Positions 45,634 through 61,533 of a stretch of 64,000 nt of DNA are shown one piece after another. The notes below the pieces were generated by a model. That model worked only from the letters and a program-made list of their open reading frames with translations, searched no databases and had not been told where the DNA came from. The DNA is from Norana najaformis (lineage: Eukaryota > Annelida > Clitellata > Crassiclitellata > Hormogastridae). The translations under genes were made by a program, and so were the position numbers. Position 1 is the first letter of the stretch, and the number at the start of each line of letters is the position of its first letter. The stretch is taken from positions 49,182,530-49,246,529 of the forward strand of contig OZ029914.1 in the NCBI GenBank assembly GCA_964023275.1. The letters run 5' to 3'.

Positions 45634-46412
45634 TAGTTCTCGTGTAACCATGCGCTGGGTAGTTTTCCCAGATGGCCGTTCAGCGTGATCAACTGAGGTG
45701 TGGCGTCCGAGTTCCAAGGGTTGGGAACTGCTGCTTCTGTAGGCCAGCAGGGGTTCTTTTCATCTCCATCAACAGACTCAGTTTCCTTCCTTGTATACCT
45801 TTCTTCGTTGGACTGGCGCATGAACCATGTGACCCAGACGAAGACTTGCATCAGCGGGTGGAAGGTCACATCGACGTAGAAGCAGTGACATCTACCATCG
45901 AGAGATAGAGAAACTTTACTTAGCGCGCTTATCTGAAAGGAAGACCAAAATCGCCACAATATATTTAGGAAAGACTCGCGAGATCTGTCTTCATAGATAA
46001 AGAAAAACTTCTTATAAATACCCCAGCGTTAGTTTGTGCAATGTCATTTTTACTTCCCCCCCCAAGGCAACTGGAGACTGGCGTTCAAAAGATAGGCCTA
46101 CCAGCGTACACTTGTTTATTCGTACGTTTCTTTCTATGCCTTTTCGCCGTTATAGGCGATTTACTCTATAGCTTCGAGTTTTTAAATCAACTTCGAAATG
46201 ATACGTGTTTCTACCTGCAACGAATACCACTAAAAGTACGGCTAAAATAAAAAGACAATATGTCTTCCCACTATCTAAAGCAGTATACGGCCATCAAGAA
46301 ACACCGGCGATTATTGTAGACTGGCTTTTAGAAGATTCGGGCGTTTATATCCGCAGATAGTTCTTACTCCGACGGCTGTTGAGGACTGTCGCTTACTTGG
46401 GACCCGGTACTT

Positions 46413-46526
46413 TTATTGTTAGGATGTTGTATGAATATTAAGTTTTCTTGTGTTCTTAATTACTTGTAAACCTATGTGCGATTAGCTATTGGTTAATAAA
46501 GAATATACTTACTTACTTACTTACTT
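46413..46526 (+). mobile_element. Short insertion with (TTAC)n tail
   Basis: Starts after GGACCCGGTACTT and ends GAATATACTTACTTACTTAC. The unit 1 copy (about 11002-11016) reads GGACCCGGAACTTAAAAG without it. It resembles a 5'-truncated SINE or LINE end. Confidence 0.65.
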
Positions 46527-46907
46527 AAAAGATGTTTACGGTTATGAGCTCATATTCAAAATCTAACCACTGATAACGATATCCAATCGCTGGAAGATTG
46601 TGAAGTGGAAATTTAACTACCTGTTATTGTAATCAAGCTTTGTGAAGGTTAACCCAAAACCTCGATTCTTTGGCTAATGAATGAAACTATTTGTTTACAC
46701 GCCAACAAATCCCATCCCTGACAATATCACATAATGCAAACTTGAACTTGCTATAGTATCAGTGGGGCAATCAAACTCTCGGTGAATACTGGATTCTCCC
46801 ACTTACAAAATAAATTTTTACTGGCAGGCGAATGTTCTGTTCTAAGTGACAGTTATCATCGTTAAGGCTAGTGCAGAGAATGCACCTGATTAATTTCTCT
46901 TGAAGCG

Positions 46908-46955
46908 GCATAAATAGCGCTATAAATAGCGGTATAAATAGCGCTATAAATTTTT
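46908..46955. repeat. 11-bp tandem repeat TATAAATAGCG
   Basis: Four copies, alternating GCGCTATAAATA and GCGGTATAAATA. Each carries a TATAAATA box-like word, but nothing downstream supports a promoter. Confidence 0.7.
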
Positions 46956-47159
46956 CGTAGGCCTACCTCTTAAGGAGTTATTAATGAACGTCTACACCGT
47001 TGCAACTGGGCCACAATATATTGTTTATTGAAAGTCGATTTATATTAGTATGGATTTCATTATAATGATATTACTTGGAATATCTTGTATCATGCTTGTA
47101 CACCAAAATACCCTGACAAAAGTTCTCCTCGAATAGTCGATTTGAAATTTTTAAAAGCA

Positions 47160-47550
47160 TCCAAGCGCCTAGCCACTCCCTTCACAAGCTGATTCCAGCA
47201 AAACACTCTCACAGGTTCACCTTGCGGGAGAGGAGCATGCTTTTGAATTTCAGACCTTCCACACATTGCTTCATAAAAAAATTATTATAATATCATTATA
47301 ATAAAAAATCCTTCATCGTTCGCTTAGATTGTAACTTTTTTCTTTTTGTGGTAGCTTATCATTTTATCAGTTCTGTTAGATCATTCCTTCTGTTGATCTG
47401 TTAATCTGTATTATGAACATTTTAACTATAATTTTTAAGCTGGAATTTCAAACTGTATTTTACATTGTTACATGTCCTTGTATTATATTTCTGTGTATGC
47501 ATTGTTGTTGTAAAGTGTGGGCGTTTGTCTCGCGCAATTAAAAAGGTTAC
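47160..47550 (+). mobile_element. LINE 3' end, second copy
   Basis: Matches 43140-43520: CACTCTCACAGGTTCACC, TTGCGGGAGAGG, TGCATTGTTGTTGTAA, GGGCGTTTGTCTC. Confidence 0.6.
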
Positions 47551-47732
47551 TTAATTATGTAATCAGAAGCAGTCTATTATAATAGTCAGCAGGAATAAAC
47601 CAATTTGCAGTTCAGAATATGATTTTTTCCGAAATCGCTGCATCGTCGCCCGGTATCTCTATTAGCCTCATTCGTCGCTGATCAGCGTTTTATGTTGCTG
47701 TCTATCCATCAAATTCTCTTGCTGCTGTAAAT

Positions 47733-48517
47733 AGCCCTGCTAGGTGAAAACCACATGGATATGCAGAAGATGACTACGAGGTTGCAGGAGATGGGGGAGG
47801 GGGTAGGACTATGCATCAACAGTGCGAAAACAAAGGCCATGATCGTCGGAGACACGGAGCACTCAAACATCAGGATAGGTCAGGAAACTATAGATTATGT
47901 TAGCAATTTCCCATACCTGGGAAGTTTTATGGAGAGGGATGGAGGCGTAGAGATGGATGTAAAGACAAGGATTGGCAAAGCTGCATCAGTTTTTCAGAGA
48001 ATGAGGACAGTATGGAGATCAGGAGCGTTGAGAAAAGACGCAAAGATACAGTTGTACTCAACATTGGTGTTGCCGGTGGTGCTATATGCGAGTGAGACTT
48101 GGAAGACAACGGTGAAGACAACAAAACAACTGAATGTCTTTCATAGGAGGTGCCTACGATCCATACTGGACATCTCATGGAGGGACCACGTCAGAAATGA
48201 GGAGGTGCTGAGGATGGCGGGATCGCAGGATCTTGAGTATATCATCGCGGGAAGAAGAGGAAGACTGGCCGGACACATTCTTAGACTACCGAGGGAGAGA
48301 ATTGCGAGGACGGCGATGAAGTGGGTACCGGAGGGTGGAAGACGCAAAAGGGGACGGCCGAGAAACACTTGGAGGCGAACTTTCGGGGGAGATCTGGAGT
48401 GGATGGGATTGGACTGAGACGAGGCGATGGTGATGGCTGGTGAACGCGTGGAATGGCGAAGGCTTGTCGACCAATGCTCCGATCGGAACAGGAGGATCTA
48501 AGTCTAAGTCTAAGTAA
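47733..48517 (+). mobile_element. RTE-like LINE, 5'-truncated, with 9-bp target duplication
   Basis: One frame runs from 47755 to 48417 and, past one TGA, to TAA at 48499-48501. It encodes the end of the RT domain and the C-terminus: YVSNFPYLGSFM, KIQLYSTLVLPVVLYASETW, then GRPRNTWRR, typical of RTE-type endonuclease-RTs. The tail is (TAAGTC)n. GCTGTAAAT occurs at 47724-47732 and again at 48518-48526, marking a 5'-truncated insertion by target-primed reverse transcription. Confidence 0.88.
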
Positions 48518-48526
48518 GCTGTAAAT

Positions 48527-48845
48527 CTGTCGTGTTCGTTACTATCAGCGTCGATCCTTATACACTTCATTATTGTGGGTAATTGATAGCGAGCCGGATA
48601 ATTAAGGGCAGTTAAGAAAGAATATAGTCCACCGGGATGTAAATGGTTGATGAGAGAGGTTAATAACGATGAACAATACAGTTGCAGTGATATGAACAGG
48701 CAGGACAGGGATATAGAATTACATTATTAGACATTGTATGACAAGAGCAAGTGGAATGAGAGGGTATTTTCTGTTTAATGACGTTGGTTATAACGAAGAT
48801 TATTAGCGAAGCCCCTCCTTTATCCAAGCTTTGGACTGGCACCAC
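48527..48845. repeat. Low-copy repeat unit fragment
   Basis: Matches 11200-11560 and 15110-15410: TTCGTTACTATCAGCGTCG, CAGGCAGGACAGGGATATA, TTTCTGTTTAATGACG, then the TTTATCCAAGCTTTGGACTG motif. The RTE element interrupts its left part. Confidence 0.55.
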
Positions 48846-49620
48846 CTGAAAGCGGTTTCAAAAACTGCCTCTACCACTGTTGTTCACACCAAGCTTGTCT
48901 ACTGTAATTCTCTTTTCCTCAACTTTGAATCCCCTCAAATTAACCGTCTCCATCTCACCCAAATTTCACTTGCTCGAGCTGTCACCAGGAAACCCAAGCA
49001 TCACCATACCACTCCTATCCTGAAATCACTCCACTGCCTGAAAGTAGGCCTATTCCTGGAAGCATTCATTTCAAAGTCCTCTTTCTAACCTTTAACCCTT
49101 TCCAATACTCCCAACTTACTTTATCTTCGCAAACTCATTACCATCCAATCAGAAAGCGATATTCGTTCATCCCCTTACCTCACTTTTGCCCGTCGCTATG
49201 TACAGTAACTACACGACTTAAGTTCTCTAACCGGTTCATACACCACATTGCACCTAAGCACTGGAACGATCTCCCTCCCGAATTTCGCAAATTCTCTGTT
49301 CCTCAATCCTTTCTGTCGTTCACCCATCATAATCTGTCTCAAGCTCCTCTATCTATTACACCTCAAGTGTTCCATTTAAACCTGACGTCTCACCTTTTCA
49401 AGAAATGTCACCCTGATCCATCCAATCCGCAGCCTTCCCGTTTCTCTCAACCTCAACACAACTCAACCTAAAAGCTCTTCCCTTCTCTCTCTGGTCTTCT
49501 GGCAACCGGACTTGGTTCTTGACATGGCATCTTTGGACAACCCCGCTGTCTTGAATAAACTGGTACCATGCGCTTAGCTTTTAAATAGCGCTTAAGAAAT
49601 TTAGAGATTACGATTACGGT
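48846..49620 (+). mobile_element. CR1/L2-like LINE 3' part
   Basis: VHTKLVYCNSLFLNFESPQI, ARAVTRKPKHHHTTPILKSL, then frameshifted HWNDLPPEFRKFS-type C-terminus. It ends with TAGCTTTTAAATAGCGC and GATTACGATTACGG. Confidence 0.75.
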
Positions 49621-49662
49621 ACTGGCGGAGTTAAACTTAGGAGGAAATCGAGGATCACAATA

Positions 49663-49890
49663 TTTAGGAAGCCTCTATAAGTATGGATTCCCGGTTCGCA
49701 TTCCCCGTCGTGGCTTATTTCAGAGATTTAAATCTTGGGCTAGTACGGTCCATGCACGGTGACTTTAAACAGCGCCCATTGAAAAGGGCAGCGGTGGTGA
49801 AGGATCTCACCCGACAAATTCATTGAAAAATGAGCAGGGTCGAAGCCATACGGTAGCGGTATAAAACCGATACATTTGCGTTCATTTTAT
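49663..49890 (+). mobile_element. tRNA-derived SINE candidate
   Basis: B box-like CGGTTCGCATTCCC, then TTTCAGAGATTTAAATC, GGGCAGCGGTGGTGAAGGAT and a short T/A-rich end. The same order occurs at 51966-52200. Confidence 0.55.
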
Positions 49891-51105
49891 TTGCGCAATA
49901 CGGCAGCGTGCTGCAGAGCATAGGTTCATGTGTCCAGGCCCAGTTGAACAAGTGACCTAAATTGTATCAAACAGTCTTCCTTGGCGAGTGCTTAGCTTTT
50001 AAGTAGCCTGGATAACAGTGTATTTGCGCAATATGGCAGCGTGCTGCAGAGCATAGGATTAAATATAATGGCTTAGCAGAACACGCAATCTACATTGTAC
50101 CAAACGGTCATCCTTGTTGAGATATTTGAACGTTGTTTTGTATTGTGTCCTCAAAGGTTTGTATCACAAATGATAATTATGGTTTGAAGCGCAATTGTGA
50201 AATGCTGTATTTATGTTTTGTAGTTTGTAGCCTGTGGAAAGATAAGCAATATATTTTTCGTTATGTTCATTTGCATTTACTTTGACCGATTCACCGTTTT
50301 GTTAAGCTTCATGGTTATGGTCACTTGCGCCAACGCTTAAATTTCAAACAAATGAAATGCCGATTGAAAGTCATAAATATATATCTTTAAATTTTACTGC
50401 ATTTCTTACCATTTTATTGACCTATATTTGTGAATTTCATTCAGCATTTCATTTAGCCATATCTCCCAGTTTTGAATTGCGTTGCCATTATGGTATATTA
50501 CTGGAGAGGCCTATATTATTAGGATTAATGCAAAGGCATCTAAGTGACTGATTTCTTTGTTTACTTAACTATTTTGCCATATTTTAAGGGTAGGTCATTA
50601 CGCACGCACAACACGTGCTGTGACTGGTAGTTTTATATTTATGTATAAGTCAGGCTTTATTCATGCGTCTTAACTCGCTTCAACTTGCCACGATAAGCGG
50701 CAAAGTAAGTCGTCTGAGATCCAGCGCCCTTCTATTTGGCAGTCGACTTAGTCACATAAATACAGCCTTTGGGATGCTGGTACTAGCTGGCCGCCAGATG
50801 TCCGTCCAACAAGGAATACCACCGAGCCGCCAGAGGGTTCATAATGAAAGTAGGCAGGTTCTGGAATCAAGTGACGCTGTATGTGGCAGCATCGACTCAT
50901 GCCAAGCGATCATCATTGTATAGATACTTCAACGTTGCTTTGAAATTTGTCATGAAAGGTTTGTATCGCAGGTGATTATGGTTTGAAGCGCAACTTCGAA
51001 ATGTTGTAATTCATGTTTTGTAGTTTATAGCCTGTGGAAAGATACGCGTTAAGTTCACTTTACATGTACATTTGTTTGCGTTTCTATAGCGTTCACTTTG
51101 CCCCT
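49891..51105. repeat. Low-copy repeat units (two diverged copies)
   Basis: GGCAGCGTGCTGCAGAGCAT occurs at about 49904 and 50035. The TTTGTATC..GTTTGAAGCGCAA..GAAATG block occurs at about 50159 and 50962, the second about 800 bp after the first. No gene was recognised. Confidence 0.5.
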
Positions 51106-51106
51106 G

Positions 51107-51410
51107 TGAATAAGCTGGTCCCCATGACGTGGCTTTCGTTGGGCGCTGTAAAAATCTCGGGATTACGAATACGATTACGATTTGCGTTTACTTGACGCAC
51201 TTCACCATCTTGCGCCCCCATTTCCTCTTATCCCTCTCTCCACTTCAGTCCCAAACATCAACCACCACGCCGCGCTGTCTCTGCCTGACTCTTGGATCTT
51301 GACCCGGAACCGAACACTTCTGCCCATCAATTTTGTTTTGACTGAGGGCCTATGAATAAGCTGGCCCCCGAGACGTGGCTTTCGCTGTAGAAATCTCGAT
51401 TGCCAATCTC
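51107..51410 (+). mobile_element. Two LINE 3' stubs in tandem
   Basis: 51107-51200 has AATAAGCTGGTCCCCATGACG, GGGCGCTGTAAAAATC and the GATTACGA tail. 51215-51410 has GATCTTGACCCGGAACCGAA, AATAAGCTGGCCCCCGAGAC and a second GCTGTAGAAATC end. Confidence 0.65.
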
Positions 51411-51509
51411 CGTGGGCCATATGCACGACGGCAGCACCCTAGAGAGGTCAAATTTTCTATTTATAGTTATGAAGTTACATTGATATTCTTCCACCGCGCT
51501 GGATCCATG

Positions 51510-51965
51510 AAGTGCAATCATATGTTATCGTACATCTACTGTATTTAACGCATCGTGAATGGTAGACATATCATAGGCTCTCATAACCAGACTACAAAAA
51601 AACTCATCGAATAAGAATAGCTTTTATTTGAGCGTGCTGTAGAGCATCGATTCCTCTATCATTGTTTCACCAGAAAGTTAACTAAACTGTAGGAAACAGT
51701 CGACATAGTTGCTTAGTATTTTGTGAACCCAGGTTTGTATCACAAGTGATTATGGTTTGAAGCGCAATTGTGAAATGCTGTTATTTATGTTTTGTAGTTT
51801 GTAGTCTCTGGAAAGCTACGCGACATTATTGAAATTGCGTTACCGATTGCTTTTCACCCTCATCCTACACTTGCACCATTCACCTACTGTAAATTTAAAA
51901 CGAATGCCCAATCTTACTGCATTTATTGCCGCAGTCTATCAGTTGTATTGCATGGTCCTGGTAAA
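51510..51965. repeat. Low-copy repeat unit fragment
   Basis: GAGCGTGCTGTAGAGCATCG near 51630 and GGTTTGTATCACAAGTGATT near 51732, continuing the spacing of about 780-800 bp from the units at 50.1 and 50.9 kb. Confidence 0.5.
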
Positions 51966-52200
51966 AGGGTAGGTCAGCGCACCTCTGTGCGTGAGGACGC
52001 CAGTTTGCATACCATAGTGGCTATATTTCAGAGATTTAAACCCGCACACGATGACTTGAAGCTAAACGGCGCGGCAGCGCGGGCGTTTGCACATGGGCAG
52101 CGGTGGTGAAGGATCTCACTAAATAAATCCATTGCAAAACGAGCATGGTCGAGGCCAGACGGTCGTTAAAATAAAACCGTAAAAATTTACATTTACGTTT
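51966..52200 (+). mobile_element. tRNA-derived SINE candidate, second copy
   Basis: GGTAGGTCAGCGCACC (A box-like), AGTTTGCATACC (B box-like), then GGGCAGCGGTGGTGAAGGAT and a TTTACATTTACG tail. Confidence 0.55.
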
Positions 52201-52371
52201 TCTGGTTCGGCAGGGTCCGTATTTGATGTTCAAAATTACTGTAATTCCTATAATCTGCACGTCAAAGTTTCTAGTATTTGTAAGGGATTTCCCTGTCTGA
52301 GCAGATTATATTCCACCGCGCTGGATAGCGATAAAGATTATTTGTTTCTATACGTTTTTGCCGCTGTTAAG

Positions 52372-52525
52372 AGATTCGTATTCGTAATCCCGAGATTTCT
52401 AAAGCGCCCGACCAAAGCTACGTCGCGAGGACCAGCTTATTCACAGGCGCTCAGTCAAAACAAAATCGTTAGGAAAAATGTTTCGGGTCCAGGTCAAAAT
52501 CCAGAAGTCAGGCAGTAAGAAAAAA
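52372..52525 (-). mobile_element. LINE 3' stub
   Basis: The complement of the common 3' module: CGTAATCCCGAGATTTCTAA, GCTTATTCACAGGCGCTCAG, GGTCCAGGTCAAAATCCA. It ends just where similarity between B4 and B2 upstream DNA begins. Confidence 0.65.
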
Positions 52526-52847
52526 TGCTATTTGTTAGAGCTGTAATTAATTTACTTGTATTATGATGGTTGAAATGACTACTAATTGTGGGCACATTTC
52601 AAAAGTTTCAGATTCGACAAATAATTCTAAACATTTACGTGTTATTTTCAAATGTGCTTAACTGCAAAATTCGTTCATTAATATGCTGCCTTTTAAACAG
52701 GTTCTTCTATATCAGTGAATTATTTTGTCAATAACCTGCTTCTATGTCAAGGGTTTGTTTATGCATCATTTTCATACATTATCATGTTTCCAGAAATTGA
52801 TTCGTTTTCTTGATTCGATTGATTTTTAATGATTTGTTCTTTCATAG

Positions 52848-57357
<4,510 letters not shown>

Positions 57358-57693
57358 GACGTGTAGGTGACGATGACAAAAAATTCTACCCATGACAGAA
57401 ACACTACACGTATTTTCAAATGAAAGTAAAAGCGTCACAACACATTTTAACCATAATGGCAATAATATACCCAATACTCACCCCTTGCTCACACGTCAAC
57501 ATACTCTCACCCTGTGTTTTGTAGCTTTTAACTCAAGACGAAAAGACTGAAAAAAGAACTGTTCAAGGTATCCTACACTGCTTCGCTTCCTGTACAATCT
57601 CATTACTTCTCATGACCATTATCGCCAACGATTTCTACTGTCTGCCCGGGCTGACCCCCAGGATTACAAGCTGGAACTGAAACTGACCATTCA

Positions 57694-57775
57694 ACCTAAT
57701 CTAATCTAATCTAAAAACTTCTATAGCGCCACTGTAATAATGCTTGAGGCATCAGTCGATGGTCGCTGACTCTTG
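57694..57775 (-). mobile_element. LINE 3' stub with (TTAGA)n tail
   Basis: Matches 30535-30612, including GAGGCATCAGTCGATGGTCG beside the tail. Confidence 0.7.
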
Positions 57776-58540
57776 CGTACTTGATTTGATATTGCACATG
57801 TGCTAAGCTGGTCACGTTGATGCGGCTTTTGTATAGCGCTGATAAAAATTAGGCTAAGTGATAACTCTGGTCCCTGACTCACTAACAGCTGATTAATTCA
57901 AGAAATGTACTTATTTTTATATTGAACGATGTATTTGAAAAGACCTTTTCAGTGGATTTATACATCAATTTTTCAAAGTTTTTTGTACATCTAAGCGACC
58001 ATTGATTGATGTCCTGTATGTTATTAAAAGTTATGTTATCGCAATCGTAATCGTAAACTCCAATTTTCTAAAGCGGTACTTAAAAGCTAAACGCGGGGCA
58101 CCAGTCTGTTCACGAGCGCTGCGTCAAGTCCGTGGGGTTGTCCAACGATGCCATGTCAGGAAGTGACAGTTTGGGAAATGCTTTTGCTTATTACTTGTGC
58201 TTTCTGAATTGAATTCATATTTATTTGTGCCTTTTAAAGTAGAATGTGCACTGTGAGGGTTTGAACCTCCCCGAGACAAACAAGGTGTAGACACTTTAAG
58301 CGAGTATTTTGCACAGCGCCATTAAATGATTTTACTTGGTAACTTAGTTATTCATGCAAATGATGTAGTTCCTTTTAAATACCTCACAAAAGCGCCGCCC
58401 TCGCTATCCTTAATGATGAGTAATTAAGCGAACAATACTCAGATAAGTAGAAGAGTCACCACTGGCGAGAGCCCCCATACACAAAGAGCCCCACCGACGG
58501 AGTCCTATTCAGAGTTAAGAGTTGACAGAATGTTCAGAGT
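57776..58540. other. Intergenic with LINE 3' stub
   Basis: 58028-58145 carries the complement of a LINE 3' end (ATCGTAATCGTAAACTCC, ACTTAAAAGCTAAACGC). The same block recurs at 61115-61180. No gene is seen. Confidence 0.5.
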
Positions 58541-58543
58541 TCC

Positions 58544-58845
58544 TTAGCCATGTTGCGTCGAAGAGGGACAACAGACGATGATATTGCGGTACACAATAGC
58601 ACCACCGTGCAGCTCCCCTTCGTAGAAGGTTAAAGACGGAGCATCTGGATCTTCCGAACAAGACAGGCATTCGCAACTGGTCGCACAAAGTACTTTCGGT
58701 AGTTGACGGTCGTTGCCATTCCAAAGACTCTCCTCACCCTTCCATGACCGATCCAAGATTTCCTGGGCATCGACAGCATACATAAGTTTGCAGATTTGAG
58801 GCTCGATTGTCTGGCTGAGAACCCATTCACCCCTTGAAAAGTGAG
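58544..58845 (-). CDS. Possible IL-17-like cytokine exon (partial)
   Basis: Read on the minus strand from an AG acceptor (58846-58847), an open frame runs about 100 codons to TAA at 58544. Near its middle, W-N-x-N-D-R-x-x-P is followed by CATSCECLSC and later GAIVYRNIIV. This spacing (Trp, Arg-x-x-Pro, eight residues to Cys-x-Cys-x-x-Cys, then a Val-Tyr-x-x-I-x-V strand) resembles the IL-17 family. The usual final Cys-x-Cys strand is missing because the frame ends at CCPSSTQHG, so the exon may be truncated or spliced on. The acceptor and first 17 codons are conserved in the remnant at 39717. Secreted signalling is inferred only from family resemblance. Confidence 0.35.
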
Positions 58846-59154
58846 CTGGTTAATTTTTGCGAAGCTTCGACGACACGCAACCGAATAATGTTGGAAAACA
58901 AAATACTCGTGTGCAGCATCAAAAAGATAAATCCCAAACGCTAACCTGGTAACAGTAGTGGTCCGATTATACAAGAACTATCGTGAAAAATCAACGTTAA
59001 GGCAAATAATTTTCCGAAAAATGACAGAGTCTGTAAACATGCAGCAACATAGCCTACAGTAACCCCAGAAATGTGCAATCATCGGATGTCTTAAAACAGT
59101 TTCGCTACACAGATTTGATAAATCGCTGAATAAATAGATATTGCAGTATTGTGA

Positions 59155-59625
59155 CGATGATCAACTAAGTACAAACAATAAAATCTCATATACATCGCTC
59201 GGCCGATGGGAGAATGTTCTCACAAATTACATCGATTCCAAGAGAACATGCCGATAGCCACGGCGTCGGCATGAAATGCATTGACGACATTTATATAGCA
59301 CCCTGTAGCACTACAAGGGAACTTCTACAGCGCAGAATAAAACACATCCAGAGCTTCTATAGAGCAAGATCTTAAAATGAAAGTTCACGCTTAAGTAATA
59401 ATGATATGAATGGCGTTTCATGTTATATGTCACGTTTTAAATTCATAGTTCTAGTATCCTCATTTTTTGGTTTTTGCATGTGCTGTAATTTACTTTTTAA
59501 AATCTAATATTAATATTCTTTAGTCTTTCAGTGTGTGTGTGCGTGTGTGTGTGTAGGTGTGTGTGTAGATGTGTGTGTAGGTGTATGTGTGCGCGCGCAA
59601 ATAACCACCGTTGACGAAATGCTTG
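59155..59625. repeat. Segment duplicated at 61190-61430, with GT microsatellite
   Basis: 59300-59625 is about 93% the same as 61190-61430 plus flank, including AAAATGAAAGTTCACGCTTA and TTAGTCTTTCA. The GT/GC run at 59528-59600 is much longer than its partner at 61407-61425. Confidence 0.8.
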
Positions 59626-60284
59626 TTCAAGTGGTTGTTGATCCTAAAGTCCGATCGCAAAGAATTGGATTCGTTTTGTTGACGTGCATTTGGTAACGTG
59701 ACATCCTATCAATTTTTAAGTAAAGGGCGCGCTTTTTGATTTTTTCTTTTCAGTTCGACCGATTCATTGTTTAAAACTGTTGATGGCGTCGAACAGCTAC
59801 GATGACCTAATTTATAAACACTCTCAGAGGCTAAGAAAACATTAGTACACAATCTTGGTCATATATAAACTCTTGATCAACAATAACTTAGACTGTCTTG
59901 GCTTTAGCCTACTCTACGCTTTTGTGATGAGATCACAAGAATTAACAATTTAGTACGTAGACATCTGCCTGCCATATAGAATGAAGGAAGTAAAAGGTCG
60001 CCATTTTGAAGACCCGGATTTGTGAATTGTTTCTAAACCATCTGGCGTTTTGTTATCAAATTCTTCCAATTTCGAACTTCGCAGTCATTTTGGCACACTG
60101 GATAGGTTACTCGGATTCATCCAAAATACATCTAACCCAAACTGAAACAGCATTTTAGTTTGTTTCTTCACAATTATTACGGGCCAATAGGCGTAAACGC
60201 CAAGCATTAGCAATCGGGACATTTCCTACTTATTGTGTGTTCTCGTATAACTGGGATTCTTGCCTGCTGATGTTGAGTGAGCAG

Positions 60285-60950
60285 ATGCTTGGTAGCTAGG
60301 CGGGGATTTTATGCGGGAAATACCCATCATGTAAAACCTCTCCGATAAATATTCATGGTTGTGTTTCTACAAAAGACTGTGCATGTAGACCTACTTACAG
60401 CGATGTCCAATAGGCCTCTACGTACATAATTCAACAGTTTAAACGAGCCTTCATGGGTCCTAGATTTGAAGGCTAAAGCGTAAACACAAGAAAATAAGCA
60501 ACAACAGCAATGAAACAACCGTGCAATCCTTCCTTGCGGGTTGGGCCTACATTGCTTGACAGCGTATGTCTGTTTTATATGATGCACCCAAGAAAAAGAA
60601 CGAATCCGATTGCAGAAATGAAGAGCAAACCAATTAGAGTCGTCACCGTTTCTCATGTTTATTTACTTATCTATTGCACTTGAAACGTAGGCCTACTTAA
60701 GGTCAGTAAATCAGGATCTGATGCGTCAGAAAGATGTGCGAGAATGCCTTGTCAAGGATCCTTGCATGAAGCCCGCTCAGCAAGCTTGAACCAGCAATCG
60801 TTAGATTACAGAGCTACAAACTCAGCGCCAGATTTCTACTGCGACAGAGTCTGCGTGTTTTAGTTTCTTTCGATTTTCCCAAAGATTTTATGCGACTTGG
60901 ACGGTGTTTAGACGCATACAGCATTAATTTAATGTGTTCCTCATTTGTGA
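60285..60950. repeat. Third partial copy of the 7.14-8.36 kb segment
   Basis: TTTATGCGGGAAATACCCATC, CCGTGCAATCCTTCCTTG, GGTCAGTAAATCAGGATCTG and CCAGCAATCGTTAGATTA match 7155, 7629, 7793 and 8263. It lacks the LINE stub (7250) and the hAT MITE (7858) found in unit 1. Confidence 0.8.
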
Positions 60951-61533
60951 ATGGTCGACTGCAAAAGGTGGAAAAGTTCTCACCCGGACAGTTTCCATCT
61001 TCAGACATATGTATTCTGTCTGCAATCGGGACATCGAGAGTTCGATGAAGGAACAGCGAGTAGAGTCTGGAGTCATATGACCATTGATTGGTGTCCAGTA
61101 TGTAATTAAAAGTACGTTATCGCAATCGTAATCGTAAACTCCAATTTTCTAAAGCGCTACTTAAAAGCTAAACCCACTACAAGGGAACCTCTAGAGCGCA
61201 GAATAAAACACATTCAGAGCTTCTACAGCGCAAGATCTTAAAATGAAAGTTCACGCTTAGGTAATAATAATATGAATGGCTTTTCATGTTATAATGTCAC
61301 GTTTTAAATTCATAGTTCTAGTATCCTCATTTCTTGGTTTTTGCATGCGCTGTAATTTACTTTTTCATATCTGATATTAATATTCTTTAGTCTTTCACTG
61401 TGTATGTGGGTGTGTGCGCGCGGGGGCGCATATAACCACCGTTGGCGAAATACTTGTTCAAGTGGCTGTTGATCCTAAAGACCGATCGCAAAGAATTGGA
61501 TTCGTTTTGTTGATGTGCAATTACCCGCCAATC

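Noticed and set aside
46908..46955. Promoter with multiple TATA boxes
   Set aside because: The TATAAATA words are parts of an 11-bp tandem repeat with no gene downstream.
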